64,000 nucleotides of DNA from positions 52,780-116,779 of the forward strand of contig WIXG01000251.1 of the NCBI GenBank assembly GCA_009869945.1, in the 5' to 3' direction. Below the pieces are notes generated by a model. The model was not told the origin of the DNA, did not search any database, and worked only from the letters and a program-made list of their open reading frames with translations. The position numbers and the translations under genes were made by a program. Positions 11,240 to 22,200 of the stretch are shown here, one piece after another. Each line of letters starts with the position of its first letter. Positions within the stretch are counted from its first letter, which is position 1. Source of the DNA: Mesaphorura yosii (taxonomy: Eukaryota; Arthropoda; Collembola; Poduromorpha; Tullbergiidae).

Positions 11240-11646
11240 GTCGCTTGTCCACCTTGAATATTCTTGGCACTTTCCACGCATTCGTGGAAAATGAAGCCTT
11301 CATGGCTATCCGAAATCCAATTTAGAGAAATTGAGACCGCACTCAGAATTGTAGAGTAATTTCGAAAGCCACTCGAGTAAAATGGTTACACTTAACCGAC
11401 AAATAACACACGCAAGCATTAGTCCCAAAATTGTACAGGAAAATGTGCAGCGTTTATTGCTCATTATTAAATGTTCGGTGCTGAGCAAACGCCGGCTCGT
11501 ATGTGAAATCGAAATAAAGTATTTATGCTAGCTGGACAGAAATGATGATTGCAGTAGACTTTATAGAATGCAACCAATCCGCAACTAACTGTTAACTATA
11601 TACGTAATTTACTACGGAGTTCAGGCTCTTTATTAGACTGTCTGCT

Positions 11647-11736
11647 TCAAGTCAACCAAATGTCCACAATTTGTGACACGACAATGTCACTCATCAGAAA
11701 TGTAAATGTTTCCCTCGAAATGACTGAAAACGGACC
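11647..11736 (-). pseudogene. Chemoreceptor C-terminal fragment beside the MULE
   Basis: About 90 bp read GPFSVISRE-FTFLMSDIVVSQ on the minus strand, matching the C-terminal tail of the GR family above. The fragment ends exactly where the transposon's 5' target duplication starts. The sequence on the far side of the element (13979 onward) shows at most weak similarity to the next part of the receptor, so the fragment was probably already degraded when the element inserted. Confidence 0.7.
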
Positions 11737-11745
11737 AATATTTAT

Positions 11746-11837
11746 GAGATAATATTATGCGCTCTGCTATTTTATTAAAAACCACCAGCTAAATGATTTT
11801 AGAGTCCAGCTGATGAATCGACCTGCTAATTTGTTTT
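11746..11837 (+). repeat. MULE left terminal inverted repeat
   Basis: Aligns without gaps to the reverse complement of 13876-13969 over the first ~70 bases, with a looser match to about base 92 (GCTAATTTG near the inner end). The outermost 8 bases are the least conserved. Confidence 0.85.
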
Positions 11838-11918
11838 CTCTATCTGCTATTAAAATAATACCGGCAGAGTTCAATTCGTGTTTTTTAGACTGACAGACAA
11901 CAATAATTTCTGTCAGAA

Positions 11919-13781
11919 ATGGCTGAAGCAATTCAAACGCTTAATTTTTCACGTGATTCGACCGAAAGTGATGTAGAAAAGGTGAAACCAGCAAAGAAAC
12001 GGAAGATTCTTCATTGGGAGAAGCTGGATACTTTTGGGACCAAACAAGCTGCTGAAGAATTTCTAAAGGAAAAGAAACAGTGGAATGTGCTCAAAAAATA
12101 CACAACAGCTGATGGAACTAATGTCCAGTACGTGTGCCGGCATTCTGCTGTCTGTTCCTGTCGAAGAAGAATTTTCATTCCTGCTGACTCCAGTGGAGTA
12201 ACAATTTTTGGTACAGGAAACGCACATGATCATGCGACAACTAAGGCTACCAAAGGTTTGCACCTTCCTCAGATAATCTTTTCCTGATAATGTAACACAG
12301 CTACTCTAACAATGGTTTACATTATTACAGGCCTGCCGGAGAATGTGAGACCCGAAATTATTGCACTGTACCAGTCAGGAGTACGGAAACCGAAACAAAT
12401 CATCGACGCCCTAAAGGCACGTGGATTCGCGGAGCCAGAGTACCAGCGCCTGACAAATTTTCTTGCTCTACACCGGAAGTCAGTGGCCATTCCAATACTG
12501 TCGCTGGGTGAACTTGAAGCTTATTGCTCTACAAAGTCTGTTGTTCCTGAAGACCAGAACACAGCTTTCGTTGTTGCCTCAACATTTGAAAGTTCAAGTA
12601 CTGCGTTTGGAATATTTGTATCCACTACTCGACTCCTCAGCATGATGAAGATGTCATCAGCAATACAAGCCGATGCCACTTACAAATTAAATTGGCACGG
12701 GTTTCCTACACTTGTAATCGGAACATCAGACATGGACCGGAAGTTCCACCCGGGTGGAATTGCGGTCACTACCTCAGAAACCACAACTGACTACGAGTTC
12801 CTATTCCGAGCAATTCATAAGGGAGTTGGTATTAACTACGCACCTCGCATCTTAATCGCGGATGCGTCAGACGCAATAACAAATGGCTTCCAAAATGTTT
12901 TTGGAAATGAAATTACAAGAATCTACTGTTGGGCACATGTAATACGAAACACGGACAAAAAATTATCGCTGATCAAGGACCCAAAAGCAAGAACTTCCGT
13001 GCGCGAAAGCATCATAGCCCTTCAATTAGCAAGGTCACCGGAAGAATTTGAGTTCGCCAGCATGCTGTTTTTGAAAAAGTACCACAAGCCTTCCACAAGT
13101 GATTTCATTGAATATTTTAAAGCAGAATGGTTGGACCATCGCTCTGGGTGGTATGAAGGCTTGGTCAATCGAGCACCTAGCACCAATAATGGGCTGGAGT
13201 CCACCAACAACTACATCAAAGCTAACGGGACCTTTCGGGAGCGTTTACCAATCGCAGATTTTATGAACTTTTTACTTCGTCAGTGCCAAATTTGGTCGGA
13301 GGAACGCGATGAAAGCAATGTCAACTGCAAAACATTTTCCATAACGCCAACCGTTACCTTAACCGTGCAAACCAGTGCACATAATTGGGTCGAAAGCAAG
13401 CCAGATGTCAAATACCGTCGCCAAAGTGACACATGCACACATTTTTACGTTTCTGCGTCAGGGCAGCCGAATTTAAAAGAGGATGACATTGAAAAGTACC
13501 AGAGGTCAACCTCATGGCAATCAAATCGGTCTTGGAAATATTTTGACACCTACAAGTCAGGAATGAGCAGGCTTCACCTTGTAGAGTTTTTCCACAACAA
13601 CTGGCTCGGATCAACATGTACCTGCCCAGCTTACTTAAAGACATATTTGTGTAAACATATTGTTGGCTTGGCTGTAAGACAGAATCTCTTTGAACTAAGA
13701 CCAGAGGCCAAGAATATTCCGTTGGGGGTGAAACGAAAAAGAGGAAGACCCTCAAAGTCAACAGGTGCCTTTAGTTTTTGA
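11919..13781 (+). CDS. MULE transposase (zinc finger, DDE, SWIM, AT-hook)
   Basis: Cut-and-paste transposase of the Mutator superfamily, about 595 residues. Exon one (11919-12255) and exon two (12331-13781) join in phase across a 75-bp GT...AG intron (ATTKATK|GLPENVRPEI). The N-terminal ~110 residues form a WRKY/GCM-type or FLYWCH-like zinc finger (YVCRHSAVCSC, ending HDHATT). The DDE core shows the first Asp in QADATYKLNWHGFPTLVIG, the second in ILIADASDAITNG, followed by the MULE-typical YCWAHVIRN, and the Glu in TNNGLESTNNYIK. A SWIM zinc finger follows (CTCPAYLKTYLCKHIVGL, CxC...CxH), then a basic AT-hook tail (KRKRGRPSKS). All key residues are present and there is no internal stop, so activity is plausible. 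Nested in the TIR-bounded element. Confidence 0.88.
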
Positions 13782-13875
13782 CTTATTTTGACGTTATTTC
13801 CTTGAAAATGTTCAATATATACTTGCAGGTGGTTGTACGAATTTTGCAGACCTGATTTAATAAAAATGTAACTTG

Positions 13876-13969
13876 AAAAACTAAATTAGCTGAAGAAATC
13901 ATCAGCTGGACTCTAAGATCATTTCGCTGGTGGGTTTTAATAAAATAGCAGAGCCCATAATTCGGTCCC
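13876..13969 (-). repeat. MULE right terminal inverted repeat
   Basis: Reverse complement begins GGGACCGAATTATGGGCTCT and mirrors the left repeat. It is followed directly by the second AATATTTAT copy. Confidence 0.85.
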
Positions 13970-14152
13970 AATATTTATCTGAAGAGGCGGCACAGGTTTA
14001 GGCTGGAACTAGAGTGCAGGACCGGATGGAGACCCGAATTTCTTCTGCAAGTTCTGTATGGAGGCAAGTGAGCTGCGACTATGATCAAAATTTTATTACT
14101 TTATTGGTTTATGTCATGATTTATCGAATATTGGTTGTAATGAGACACACAT

Positions 14153-14350
14153 TTATTTTTCTAAACTTTTCATAAACCAAGCTGCAGCCTCGTCGACGCT
14201 GTCTTTCCCGTCTGCGATTATATCCGCCACGCTTGAAATCCTCGAAGGAATTCTTCCCTTCTTCGAAGGGCGATGAACCTGGAAAATGGTGAACGGGGCC
14301 TCACACTCGGTCTTGTAGAAGAGTCCGTCACGTTCTTTGGGATTGGTCAT
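14153..14350 (-). CDS. Small unrecognised open frame or last exon
   Basis: 65 residues from an ATG (MTNPKERDGLFYKTECEAPF) to a stop, ending DSVDEAAAWFMKSLEK. Composition is protein-like, and a C-terminal helix is likely. The upstream sequence (CCTGTGCCTGAAG) could be a splice acceptor, so it may be the last exon of the TPR gene immediately upstream on the same strand, or an independent small gene. No homologue recognised. Confidence 0.3.
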   Translation of the reverse strand: MTNPKERDGLFYKTECEAPFTIFQVHRPSKKGRIPSRISSVADIIADGKDSVDEAAAWFMKSLEK

Positions 14351-14518
14351 ACTTCAGGCACAGGAACATGTAGACTTATTTGGATACAAAGCGTAGTGAA
14401 TGTTAGAATGAAAAAAGCGAATGTGAAATTAGCGGCAATTTTATTTAGTGTTCGCAGGATTACGTAAAATACGTGAAACACACCCCATATTTTTCGAAGC
14501 TAGAAATTGAAATCTAAC

Positions 14519-15413
14519 CTAGCGTAACAAATTCAACTTGTGGGTACTTTCTCTAATTTCTATCCGTGTGTAATCTTGAAACAGTTGATCCACAGGGCTC
14601 ACACTCAACAAATTTCCTTCAAGTTCCTTGGCAATCACCAGTGCCTCCTCCTAATTTTCCATCTCACGATATTGGCGTGCAAGCTCAAACTTTGCTTCAA
14701 GAGTGTACTCATGCATCTCATCCATGTTCACGCGGAGTGTTTGGAACCGTTCCAGCAGGCCGGCTGAGAGTTCTCCCGGTTTTTCTTCCTCATCCCAAGT
14801 TCTGCGTATCGCGCGAGCCTGAAATATTTTACTCGCATACACGTGTGGATGCTTCGATCCCAGCACACTCTATTGATCTTTGATTATTTCCTCGTACATT
14901 TTCAACGCAACCGGTGCTTGCCCAAGTGTCTGCAATGACATGGCTTTGTCCCACATTAATTGGAACGTGATGGGATGCTTTGGGGAGGCAATGCGCATTT
15001 TGTAGGCCCAGTGCAGTATCGGCCTCTGCGTAACGATTCAGTTGCATCAATATGCGCGCTTTTGTCGCCAGATTTGTGACGTTTTGATCCCACGCTCCTT
15101 CCCCAGGGGTTTCCGAAATGACTTCGTTTATAACATCCAGAGCCCTCCCATGTTGACCCACTCTGTCCAGTGCCGTGGCAAAGCTGGATTTTGTTTTGAG
15201 GGTGTCCGCATGCTGATGACCGAATGTCAGCTCGTGTTGGTCCAGAAGGAATGCGAACAAATCGACTGCAAACTCAGGTTCTCTTTTTTCAACAAGGTAG
15301 AGCCAACAGATTCTGTCGAGTGTCTCCAGTGCAAATGGGTGGGTTAAACCACGCGCCGTGCACTGCTTTTCATAAAGATGAAGCAGTGCTTCAAGTGATG
15401 ACCCACAATTCAA
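14519..15413 (-). pseudogene. TPR / kinesin-light-chain-like repeat protein, broken
   Basis: Contains tetratricopeptide units of the TPR_10/TPR_12 style seen in kinesin light chains and related scaffold proteins: LTHPFALETLDRICWLYLVE, FGHQHADTLKTKSSFATALD, ASPKHPITFQLMWDKAMSLQ, LGSKHPHVYASKIFQARAI and EYTLEAKFELARQYREMEN. The units follow each other at about 40-residue spacing. The gene is broken by a frame change near 15020 (YAEADT in one frame, LHWAYKMRIASPKH in the next). Two TAG codons also interrupt repeat units: one before SVLGSKHPHVY, one after REMEN, with coding sense continuing as EEALVIAKELEGNLL to 14519. The 5' end is not defined. Either a pseudogene or a badly sequenced gene; three independent lesions favour decay. 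Confidence 0.6.
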
Positions 15414-15496
15414 GAATTACATTTTGAAGTCTAGATCCGCAAATTGCTGACTACCTGCTTCATATTCAAACTGATTTTGTGGCACCGGAAGATTCT

Positions 15497-15549
15497 CCCC
15501 CTGGTTGATTTCCCCCCTTGTGGAGTCCCCCCCCTGGTAGATTTCCCCC
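15497..15549 (-). repeat. G-run tandem duplication with G-quadruplex potential
   Basis: The plus strand carries four C-runs of 5, 6, 8 and 5 separated by 9-10 bases. The unit CCCCCTGGTTGATTTCCCCC recurs with one change after 33 bases. The minus strand therefore has four G-runs that could fold as a long-loop G-quadruplex. It lies outside any supported gene. Confidence 0.5.
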
Positions 15550-15629
15550 GGAAGATTCCCGGGAGATATGTTTGGGAGATTGACAACCGCCACATCATTA
15601 AATAACACTTTACAAGAAGAAAGCATTAC

Positions 15630-16530
15630 ACTTGCAAGATAATCATGGCAATTGCGGATCAGAAAAGAGAGTTTGGAAAATTCGCTGGCCAGTGCACGTG
15701 AACTTATTTCGCGGTTGACAATGAAGAAGGCGGCCCTTCAAGAACAAGCAGCTGTACTCAGGCGTGTCTTGGCTTCGAAGGCAACAAAAGTAAGATGTTC
15801 GCGGCTGGTCCCTAATTGAGCTCTTTTCTAAAGCTTATCCTTGTGCAATTTAGCACAATGCCAAAGCATAAGAGGTTGCACGCCCCACCGGAGGCATTGA
15901 GACGAAGGCTGACTTGGACACGCCAAATTACCAACACAGTAGAAAATCGAAAAGGCGAAAAGGGGAGGAATGTTCAATATTGCGAATTTATAATGAACAA
16001 GAGAAGCATCTTCAAAGCCGAACATAATCAAAATTTGAAGAAATGAAATAGCTCGACGAAAATGTGGAACAGTTGCATGTGACTCCCAATCAATGTTCGC
16101 TTTCCTCATTCCAACAAAATATTCATGAAGATTCTTTTTGTAAACCTCTTCCAGATCGGAGAAAGACCATATAAAAAGTGCTGTGTATATGTACATACTT
16201 CATGACCGAAAGAAAATGCAGAGAGAGACTTCATGACCTTGAAGAGAAACCTCACACGAAATTGAAGGTGGGGCAACTTGCGAATCATAAAGCTATGTTC
16301 ATTTCATAGATCAAGATCAGCAGTTCCCTAATGCCTGGGAGGTTTTAAAGCATCCGAGTTGGAATTAAGAGAGAAATTTTGACTAATAGTCTTCCAAGGC
16401 AAGAGATGAAATGTCGAGTGAATGAGATGAGTTAAGCTAATTAGAACGACAGAATCTGGACATCGGAGTTGTAATCTAAATACTCATTTCTACTACATAC
16501 ATTCAGGTTGTAGTTCCAAGACAGGTACTC
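15630..16530. other. Intergenic, nothing firmly supported
   Basis: A helical-looking open segment on the plus strand at about 15670-15790 (RELISRLTMKKAALQEQAAV) ends at a GTAAGA, so it could be an isolated exon. I cannot connect it to a start or to other exons. The rest shows no gene. Confidence 0.3.
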
Positions 16531-17760
16531 TTAGGTTGTTTGCTCTAACCCAACCAGAATATCCACAGTTTGTGACACGACAATATCACTCATCAAAAAT
16601 GGAAATGTTTCCCTCGAGATGACTGCGAATGAACCAATATGAAGTTTTAGTGGTGGAGATACCTTCAAAGCCCGAACTTGCACTGGAGTCAGGTTCCAAT
16701 CATTATGAAGAAACGATTTTGGAAATTCAGCTGAACATTCTGTCAAGTAGTTGCCCAAATCCAAGATGAGTTTCGTAGCCAACATTCCAATCATGAAAGT
16801 AGCACCAAATACAAACATGAAAGTCACGTCGAGTTTTGATGGGTATCCAATCAATAGAACCAAGATTGTGATCATGAGCACAGAAACACTGCATAGAGCT
16901 AATGCTACTATGATGTCTGTACTTTGTGTAGCTGCGATATGAACAATTTGATGCATACGATAGGCAAAGACGAATTTGTCCTTTTTCCCACTTTCCATTT
17001 CTGGTTCCCAACGAAGCATATTGAGAAGTCGTAGTGTTGAATTGACATAGATGATTGCACCTTGTACAAAGTAGAAAACCATTATCCAATCTATTGTGGT
17101 GCTAAACGTTGCACCCACAGCCCACAAAATGCCTCCTATCCCATATGGCATCTTGATTTGACCAAATACGTGTACGTTGAGTTGAACCAGTTGAAAGCTG
17201 ATGAATGGTACAAAGGATTGCACGCTGACTATAACAGATACCATTGTCTTCAAATACTTTTCAACGCCATCCTTTTTCTTTCCATTTAGGCCATGAATGT
17301 TTCCTATGGATTCATACGAAAATAAATTTTGGTCAGGTCAAAGTGAATGGTCAAGGCCAAGAGTCGATTAATACTTACGCTGATGGAATTCCATCCGAAC
17401 AAATGTTTGGACTAGATCGCTAAATATGCGTCCAAAAATATTACAGACGAGCAGAACAAACGTGCCCATGACTTGTACTATTACAACAACGTAAAATATG
17501 AATCTTGACACTGGCTGCAGTTCTCCGGCATGAGCGAAATCATACCAGATTCCATACCCTATGAAAGAACTTCGCCAAAAAATTTGGAATAAAACAGCCA
17601 GAACGCGTAGAATAAATTGACCCGTCGTTTCAAATACAAATTCAATTCTAAAGCCTACTTTCTTCTCTGGTACCACTTTTGTATGGAAATGAAGGAGTCT
17701 CATTTTAAAAGCTATGGATGTAAGTTTTGCAACAAATTGACTTGTCACTTTGGATGTCAT
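16531..17760 (-). CDS. Gustatory-type 7TM chemoreceptor (GR copy 3)
   Basis: Intact two-exon receptor of 384 residues. Exon one (17760-17379) starts MTSKVTSQFVAKLTSIAF. A 75-bp intron with a GTAAGT donor (17378-17304) joins FHQR|NIHGLNGKKKDGVEKY. Exon two (17303-16531) carries SVIVSVQSFVPFISFQLVQL, the conserved loop LRLLNMLRWEPEMESGKKD, helices LALCSVSVLMITILVLLIGY and FMFVFGATFMIGMLATKL, and the family tail (CSAEFPKSFLHNDWNLTPVQ, then ISRETFPFLMSDIVVSQ). Length matches copy 2 (383). A seven-helix, insect-type chemoreceptor topology is inferred from hydrophobicity only. It is the most divergent of the three, especially in the N-terminal loops, and ligand and expression cannot be inferred. 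Confidence 0.8.
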
Positions 17761-18284
17761 TTTTGCTGCCTGCTTCCTTAGTTGCTAAGAGTAGAAGGTC
17801 TAGCGACCGACTCGAGAAGAATCTTTGAAACACTGCGGATTTTTCCGGTCTTATCCACCGATCGTGACCATTTCTTATTTATAATATTTATAATAATTTT
17901 CTCTACGATCCACGCAAGGCATGAGCAAATTTCTATTAATGATTCATAGGGTGACTGGCGTTGAAAGACGAAATAGCGCCGGTAATAAATTTATAATTGA
18001 GAGTGATGCATTCATAATAAACACGTGGACAGTGTTCGGACCTATGAACCAATGGAAAACATAATCAAGGCCAAGACCAATGTGAAAAAGTTTTAAAGTT
18101 CCAGTCCGCGTGTCAGATTGGTCGTTTGAAAAAAAAATATGCTCGAAGTTTAAATTACTTTGCCTCCAAGTGTTATTAAAACGCGATGAAAGACAAAAGC
18201 ACACTTTAAATATTTATACACGTTATACAGGTATGTCCAGACAGTACTTAAGGTTAAACACAAGTAAACGTTTCTCTAGATCCG

Positions 18285-18385
18285 GCCTCAAATGGACCAA
18301 TCTTGAGATGCAGTGATGGAGATGTCTTCAAAGCTCGAAGTTGTACCGGAGTCAGTGTTCAATTATTCTGTATAAAGGATTTTGA
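18285..18385 (-). pseudogene. Chemoreceptor C-terminal fragment
   Basis: The minus strand reads SFIQNN-stop-TLTPVQLRALKT...LHLKIGPF, matching the NDWTLTPVQVRALKT block of the local GR family. Both flanks lose similarity at once, so it is an isolated fragment with a TGG-equivalent codon lost. Confidence 0.65.
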
Positions 18386-19231
18386 GCAAAGCGTCAGCAG
18401 CATAGGCGCTTGCAAGTATCGAACTTGAGCTTTGCGTCGTAGCGGCAAATATAAACAGGGTTTTGGCGGTACTTGATAGAAATTTTGTAAAGCGAAACTC
18501 ATGTAGTTATAAAAAAAAAAAGATGAATGGACAATTTCTCGTTAATTTGACCCAAAATAGTTCGTTTTAGGAATATTTTTATAGTCTAGTTTTTTATAGT
18601 TTTATGTCTGTTTGACTTGTATTCCTCAATTGAATAAAATAGCATTTTCAACGCTTTTATGGACTTTCTCATCCCACTTGCCATCTCTACCTTTGTAGTA
18701 CTTCGTTGGACTGCGATTCAAGTTGCCGGCCACTTTGTATGCGAAACTATTTTTTGCTTGACCTCATATGCCGTACTGTACAAAGTTTGGCAATGTTTCA
18801 CTTCCTGGAGCACACGTGTAGTGTCAAATTTTCAAACACAACGTTCGTACGTGTTTGAAAGTAGGCAGGAAAAAATGACAATACTTTGCAAAGAGTCGAC
18901 ACTTTGAAGAGAGAAGCCAGATGACAATTCGCACCTTGAGCTAGACCGTTGACCTCTACCTGTGGTAACATACTAATTCAACTCAGCACAAGTGCGATTT
19001 GAGAAGAGAATCAGATAGCTTTTGATTTGATGACCAGCTTCACCCACGAAACCGCTTGCATCGCTTCGCAAGAACCAAGTCTTCCCTTATAATTATCTTG
19101 TACACATGCTTATATAATAACATGATGAGCATATCAGCCTGGATCCATCACTAATTAATTTTGGCAGCAATTGGCAAGAAGTGTGGTATTGGTTTCAAAA
19201 TTTTCAAGTACTTCAGAACGCTGACTTTTTT
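18386..19231. other. Intergenic, nothing supported
   Basis: AT-rich, with a poly-A run near 18510. The open frame at 18659-18907 has no family features or splice context. Confidence 0.45.
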
Positions 19232-22200
19232 TTATTGATTTGTAAAGAAATTTCGTAATTGCGTGAAGGTCGGCCGTTTCTCAGGATTCTCATGCCAGCA
19301 TTCTTTGAGCTTCGAGTATCTGTAATTGATAGACAAAGTTGCATAGCCTGTTTACAAGTGAGTGCTTACTAGTTGCTTACATTTTATTCGTAGCACGGTG
19401 CTTCTCCGTAATTCGCATACCACGTCGTAAGAGATCAGCGAATTGAGCAACTTCTTTGAACTCCAGTCCAGTATAAGGCAGTTCTCCAAGTGAAAAGATT
19501 TCCCATGCCAGTACGCCATAAGCCCAGACGTCCGAGTGTGTTGAGAAACGACCCTCAAAGCATTCCACAGCCATCCATCGAAAGGGAAGTTTCATATCTA
19601 GTGTTTGTTGCTCGTACGTGAGGCGACCATAAAGCTGGCGTGAGAGACCAAAGTCAGAAACCTTGGCTCGAAGTGAGCCTCGAGTGAGCAGGACGTTCCT
19701 CGCAGCCAGATCCCGGTGTACGACGCCACGCTGTGATAGAAATTCCATCCCAGCAGCAACTTCCGCACACCAACGCAAAAGTTCTGAGAATCCAAAGCTG
19801 AAGAACTGCACATAGTGAGCGGATTTTGTTTGCCCTGGACTGATTCTTTTATCTTTGGCCTTTGTCTTCACTCTGTCAACGTAATAACACTTTTTCCTCT
19901 CGAAGAACTGCTCCAGTGACCCTTCCTCGCAAAACTCCATGAGAATGTATAACTTTCCATACGCAGCATCCTTAATGCAAGCTCCGACGAGGCGCACAAG
20001 ATTCTCATGCTGAAGGTTCGTCATGATCTTCACTTCACGGAGTAAACCGAGCAGAATGGCTTCAGGGCAACCTTTACGGGGGACTTTGATGCCTACGGGC
20101 AGCGGGGGCTCTTCAGGGGATGGCTGCCAGGTCCCTGCGTAGACTCGACCGTACTCACCTTCACCAAGTTTCCGCTTTTTGTCAATCGTGAACGTTCTTC
20201 GGTTGATCTTGAAGCTCTCAGCAAATGGTTTCTGCTCAATGACAGCCACCCATGAAGAGGAAGGTCGGCAGGAATCTTCCTCTGCATGAATCACAAGTTT
20301 CAGCTCAACTTCATTGACTTGACTCAAGTCGGCGTCAGCCCTCTGCCGTGGTGGCTCGACCTGTGCATTTTGCTCTTTTGCTGAGCCTACAATGTCTGTC
20401 CCGTACAGAATCTTGTCCATCTCGATTTGATCAACAATCCGCTTGCGCTAAATCATACCAAAAGGCTCGTTAGCTTTCATGATCAATTAAAGGGAGAGAA
20501 TTATTGACTTACAGGAAAACCCAAACAGCGCATAAGGACAATAAGCCCCATGAGGAGCACCAGGAGCACTCCTGCCCCCGCAGCCACAAAAGTCCAAGTT
20601 AGATTGCCTCTCCAAGGCACCCTTGGAGGGAGCGACACGCTAAAATCCATTACAGCATCATCACCGACCTCATTGCCAGCCTTACAAGTGTAGATCCCTT
20701 CCAGTTCCTTTGTAAACATATCAAACTGCAGCACGGAAGTCAGGTCCGGGACAACGTGAACTGGTCCTGACTCTGACGCTTTGATTCTGTACTCTGTGCC
20801 ATCGACATTACTCCGTCTAAACCACACCACACTTGGGATTGGCAAGCCAAGTACTTGACATTCAATTGTTTTGGGTATTTCATCATCAGCAAAGTGAATC
20901 CCAGTCTGTTGGTTTAGAATTACTGGTTGGGCTGACTCTACAACGTTCAGTGGCAGACCAGCAGCGATCCATGCAGATTCTCTACCAGTTTTTGGAGCTA
21001 TGCAAAGAATGCGGTTCACCTTCGTTGTTGTAATAACCAATTCCGTTGTCTCAGCATAAAAGTCTGCAATGCTCGGGGAATACTCGTCGAAGACGGTTCT
21101 AGCTTTTGCAGGTGAGTCATGAGTATTGTTGGCACCGGACCCAAGTAAGAACCGCACACGACCAGCAGACCAAAATGGGTGAAGTACACATGAAAAATTG
21201 TATGTCAGCCGCGTGTAGTACACGTCGTTGGGTTGGCCACGTGTGTTTGGTCCTGCTACGAGTGAAAACATTTCCCGCTGGAGATCCGCTTGCCAAAAAT
21301 CGTCTTCCTTGTATTGGTATGAATTTTTGCCATTTAAGCTGGTCCATCTCAGCTGCGTGTATGCGTAAGGTCCTGCAGTGCATCGGTAGAGAGCGCCTGG
21401 GCTTGGAGCTGGCGCTTCTTGGCAGGATTTAGTCCCTTGAGCTTCCACAAGGCACTCAGTCCCTTCAGATACAAGTGAGCCACATTGGTTGGTCTCTGAC
21501 TCGAGGCACCATTCTAACAGACGGCACTGAGCTGGATTATGACATCGAATTACACGCAGCCTTGCGTCAGTGTGTACCAAAGAGAAGCATTGAAGTATGG
21601 GAGCCTCTTCCGCTTCGCTAAGGCCGTGCATTCTCTGAAGCTCTGGGTAATACGCAGAACCAGGCTGGCGGAAAGGTTCCATGAGTAGTTTCAAATGGCC
21701 ACGATCAGTTTGTAGTGGTCCCGCGTCTAAAATGAACAAGAGCTCGTTTCAATTTGAAATTGAGTTAAATTCGGGACTTACTATGTCCTTTGATGTTCCA
21801 CGTGTACAAAACCTCTCCTGTAGCTCCATTCAAACATTCTACCTCAAGCGTATCGAAAATCCGCAGTGTGGTCTCGTAGGTAGCCTGAATATGAGCACGC
21901 ACGCCATCTCGCGTCTGCTTCAGAGTGTAATTGGATGCTGTCAGGTTCCAGCTGTGTTGTATTGGTGTTGGGGTGGTTGAAGAAAAAAACTCAAGGAAAT
22001 CCAACCAGCCCGAAATGTAATCTACATCAGGTAGATTTGTGTGTAGGACGCCTCGCAGCTGTACTTTAGGGGCCGAGGCACTGCATTCCAGTCGGAAGGG
22101 AATAGAGTTATCTTCCTTGCTGGTGAAGAGACGCAAAGGACCGCTAGAGGGCATTGTCGGCGTTGCAACGATATCTGGTGAGTCTTCAATGCGAAATTCG

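Larger units (their letters stand above)
11746..13969 (+). mobile_element. Complete Mutator-like (MULE) DNA transposon with TIRs and TSD
   Basis: A 2,224-bp element bounded by long imperfect terminal inverted repeats. The outer ends match best at ATTATG[G/C]GCTCTGCTATTT and GAGTCCAGCTGATGA. It is flanked by the direct repeat AATATTTAT (11737-11745 and 13970-13978), and a 9-bp target duplication is the expected size for MULEs. Inside is one two-exon transposase gene reading left to right with no stop or frameshift, so the element looks autonomous and fairly young. The insertion lies at the edge of a chemoreceptor fragment. Confidence 0.88.
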
